The position numbers were made by a program, and so were the translations under genes. A stretch of DNA of 7,621 nt, from assembly GCA_017476305.1 (NCBI GenBank), contig JAFVAA010000704.1, forward strand, positions 1-7,621, given 5' to 3'. Below are positions 5,898-7,621 of this stretch, one piece after another. How positions within the stretch are numbered: position 1 is the stretch's first letter; each line of letters starts with the position of its first letter. The DNA is from Lachnospiraceae bacterium (lineage in GTDB: Bacteria > Bacillota > Clostridia > Lachnospirales > Lachnospiraceae). The notes under the pieces are model-generated. The model saw only the letters and a program-made list of their open reading frames with translations, was not told where the DNA came from and searched no databases.

Positions 5898-5951
5898 ATG
5901 AAAAAAATAATTGAATGGATAAAGAAAGCCTGGGAGAACCTATATGAGTAA
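5898..5951 (+). CDS. Possible 17-aa amphipathic leader peptide
   Basis: A tiny frame, MKKIIEWIKKAWENLYE, starts 4 nt after AAGGAG (5888-5893) and ends overlapping the next gene's ATG by 8 nt (ATGAGTAA). The peptide would be an amphipathic lysine- and tryptophan-bearing helix. It may serve only to couple translation into the 312-aa gene, or may be chance. The 4-nt spacing is short, so confidence is low. Confidence 0.3.
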   Translation: MKKIIEWIKKAWENLYE

Positions 5952-6882
5952 AAATCAACAAAGTAACGATTTAGAAGAATTGAATTATCACTTTAATTAC
6001 AAGGAAATCGAGGATATTTGGCATATAATGATATGTTTATCTGATTCGACATTCTCATCGCCCAATATATCTATAGGTGTCAATGGAACTTATATGATTT
6101 CGTGTGAAGCAATAATGTCTGTTATGAATACATTAATATCAATTGACTTTTGTTGTATGAGAAGAGCATACTCGGATGCATATACTTTAATCAGAAAATA
6201 TAGAGATGATTTAATGCAGTATCTTTTCGTCTTAAGTGTTATAGATAATATAAAGGGTTTAACAGAAGAAGAACTAAAAGACATTGGTCTGAATGAGGAA
6301 ACAATCTTAAAAATAGTAGAATTAGATTTTTTAATTCTTTCATCAGGGAAAAGAAAAAATGATGTTGAATTAGCGATAGAGTCGTGGATATACAATGAGT
6401 TGGAAAGCTCAAATAACTCAAGCAAACGGAAAGAATATTTTGACACATCGAAATACAAGAAATATCTTATTAATGCAAATAATAGAATTGAATATATTAT
6501 GGAACACTTCTTAGATGATATGTGGAAAAAAGAAGATAGGAAGTTGAATAACTATGTTCATACAAACGGCAAAAAATATCTGACAGATAATTATGCTTAT
6601 CAAATCAATAGGAAACAAAAGGAAGATGAATTAATAGAAACATTGCAAAATATTACAATAGTATTTTTGAGTTTATTGTCAATTGTTGATAGTATAAAAA
6701 TGCATTCATCTGATTATGTTGATGCACTTGATATGGGACAAGAACCTGTAGAAGATAGTCAGTATTGGGTGTGTCCAGCGATTGTTGAGTACATGAATAC
6801 AAAATTAGATTCTAATCTGCTTGCCTATATTCAAGATAATGAACAAAATGGGATGAAGTTTTTGGCGGGGTATTATAAATGA
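5944..6882 (+). CDS. Unknown 312-aa protein with an RX6H (HEPN-like) motif
   Basis: I do not recognise the family with certainty. The protein is predominantly helical. A helix MRRAYSDAYTLIRKYRDDLMQYLF (72-95) carries repeated arginines and acidic residues. About 105 residues later comes RKLNNYVHTNG (199-209), in which R199 and H206 fit the RX4-6H signature of HEPN ribonucleases. HEPN proteins are common RNA-cleaving toxins in abortive infection and toxin-antitoxin systems. That link is an inference from a short motif and fold impression. A hydrophobic segment, ITIVFLSLLSIV (237-248), is probably a buried helix, not a clear membrane span. The ATG at 5944 has GGGAG (5932-5936) 7 nt upstream, which fixes the start. 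Base composition is visibly more AT-rich than the helicase genes, suggesting separate acquisition. It precedes another unknown gene by 66 bp in the same direction. Confidence 0.8.
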   Translation: MSKNQQSNDLEELNYHFNYKEIEDIWHIMICLSDSTFSSPNISIGVNGTYMISCEAIMSVMNTLISIDFCCMRRAYSDAYTLIRKYRDDLMQYLFVLSVIDNIKGLTEEELKDIGLNEETILKIVELDFLILSSGKRKNDVELAIESWIYNELESSNNSSKRKEYFDTSKYKKYLINANNRIEYIMEHFLDDMWKKEDRKLNNYVHTNGKKYLTDNYAYQINRKQKEDELIETLQNITIVFLSLLSIVDSIKMHSSDYVDALDMGQEPVEDSQYWVCPAIVEYMNTKLDSNLLAYIQDNEQNGMKFLAGYYK

Positions 6883-6948
6883 AAAGTATGGTTGATAGAG
6901 AATTTATATGAATCAAAAAATTATTGAATTGGAGGTTGGAGACAAACA

Positions 6949-7621
6949 ATGATATCGCATGGGCTTTTAATATGCAGTTTTTATTTAAAGAAAAAGTATT
7001 CGAAACATGAAAATCAAATATATGAGTTAAATCAAGAATATGATTATGATGGGATCAAGTATAGGAATGTATTTTCTTTATTTGATCAGTTTATTGAAAA
7101 CTTCAATGAATTATCGGACGATGAAAAAATGATGAAGATGTTCTGTGTAGACAAAAATAGTGTAATGCTTGAAAATAAAAAGGACTATGCTATAGAATCT
7201 GGAACAATCCATTCTGGTGCATATGGTACAGAATCTGAAATTACAAATAAGAATACAAGGCAGGTAATGTATTTGAGAGGTAAGGAGGATGCGGACATAA
7301 AGCAGTTCAATTATATGATTTTTGTTCCTTCTGACGATAAAGATAAAAAAATAACAAAAGGTATAATGCTTTTTGAGACAATAGGTACATTTGGGGTAAA
7401 GACGATAACTACAAAAAATATGAGGGCTTTTTTTTCTGAGAAATATGGTCTGACTTTGGAAACGAGGAGCATATCAGTAAGAATATTTTTAGAAAAATTA
7501 TTAAAAGACGATAATCTAAGCAGATTGACACTTATAAAGAATAAAGTATCTAAAGACTCTGTAGACAATATTTTTATTAATGTAGGACGAGAAGAAAAAA
7601 CATTTATTAGACCTAAATTAA
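6949..7621 (+). CDS. Unknown protein, 3' end beyond the window (first 224 aa seen)
   Basis: An open frame runs from ATG 6949 to the last base without a stop, so the gene is truncated by the window edge and not by mutation. GGAGA (6938-6942) lies 6 nt upstream, with a second GGAGG at 6931-6935. The N-terminus (MISHGLLICSFYLKKKYSKH) is not a typical signal peptide. Residues 84-116 contain SGTIHSGAYGTESEI and an YLRGKEDAD segment, followed by strands NYMIFVPS (121-128) and GIMLFETIGTFGVKT (138-152), then a helical, lysine-rich region. The pattern GxYGTE... GIMLFxxxGxFGVKT looks like a conserved core of a family I cannot name. It shares the AT-rich composition and direction of the 312-aa gene upstream and probably forms an operon with it. 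A defence role is suggested only by location. Confidence 0.8.
   Translation, partial: MISHGLLICSFYLKKKYSKHENQIYELNQEYDYDGIKYRNVFSLFDQFIENFNELSDDEKMMKMFCVDKNSVMLENKKDYAIESGTIHSGAYGTESEITNKNTRQVMYLRGKEDADIKQFNYMIFVPSDDKDKKITKGIMLFETIGTFGVKTITTKNMRAFFSEKYGLTLETRSISVRIFLEKLLKDDNLSRLTLIKNKVSKDSVDNIFINVGREEKTFIRPKL

Noticed and set aside
7311..7568. Minus-strand 85-codon frame near the right edge
   Set aside because: It is antisense to the + strand gene from 6949, which has a good ribosome binding site and stays open to the end.

Overview
The window looks like an accessory, mobile-element-type region of a low-to-medium GC Clostridia genome, most likely a gut Lachnospiraceae. The assignment rests on strong AGGAGG-type ribosome binding sites, a TTGCAT-17-TATAAT promoter, codon use, and recognisable Firmicutes families (a SymE-like small protein and a GNAT toxin with its 64-residue partner). 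All genes I support are on the + strand. No rRNA, tRNA, CRISPR array, integrase, relaxase or insertion sequence is visible.

Left part (1-1388): a 57-codon gene of unknown function (82-255) comes first. It is followed by a striking inverted array of six GTGACG hexamers (292-382), a small hairpin (422-435) and a SymE-family gene (492-701). Then come about 690 bp without a convincing gene. This stretch holds a dense run of hairpins (1025-1179), including an 18-position stem with a GAAA loop that competes with a second, terminator-like stem. It looks like a structured RNA or a mobilisation-type DNA site, not protein.

Middle part (1302-5020): a near-consensus promoter drives a two-gene toxin-antitoxin module (64-aa antitoxin-like protein and GNAT acetyltransferase toxin, overlapping by 8 nt). 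Only 45 bp later starts a 754-aa superfamily 2 DEAH helicase carrying a C-terminal HNH nuclease. It overlaps a 177-aa unknown partner gene. The helicase-nuclease plus partner is a good candidate anti-phage or anti-plasmid system, possibly transcribed together with the toxin-antitoxin module.

Right part (5021-7621): a defence-gene graveyard followed by fresh cargo. The N-terminus of a SIR2-family NAD-binding protein (5131 on) carries an in-frame TAG. It runs directly into the C-terminal end of a type I restriction R subunit (HsdR, to 5858), so both genes are remnants joined at a recombination junction. After a possible 17-codon reading frame come two visibly AT-richer genes of unknown family. 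One encodes a 312-aa protein with an RX6H motif of the kind seen in HEPN ribonucleases, and the other a protein that runs off the window's end. They may form a further two-gene defence or toxin system.

Everything was read by eye. Family calls come from motif recognition and no database search was possible.
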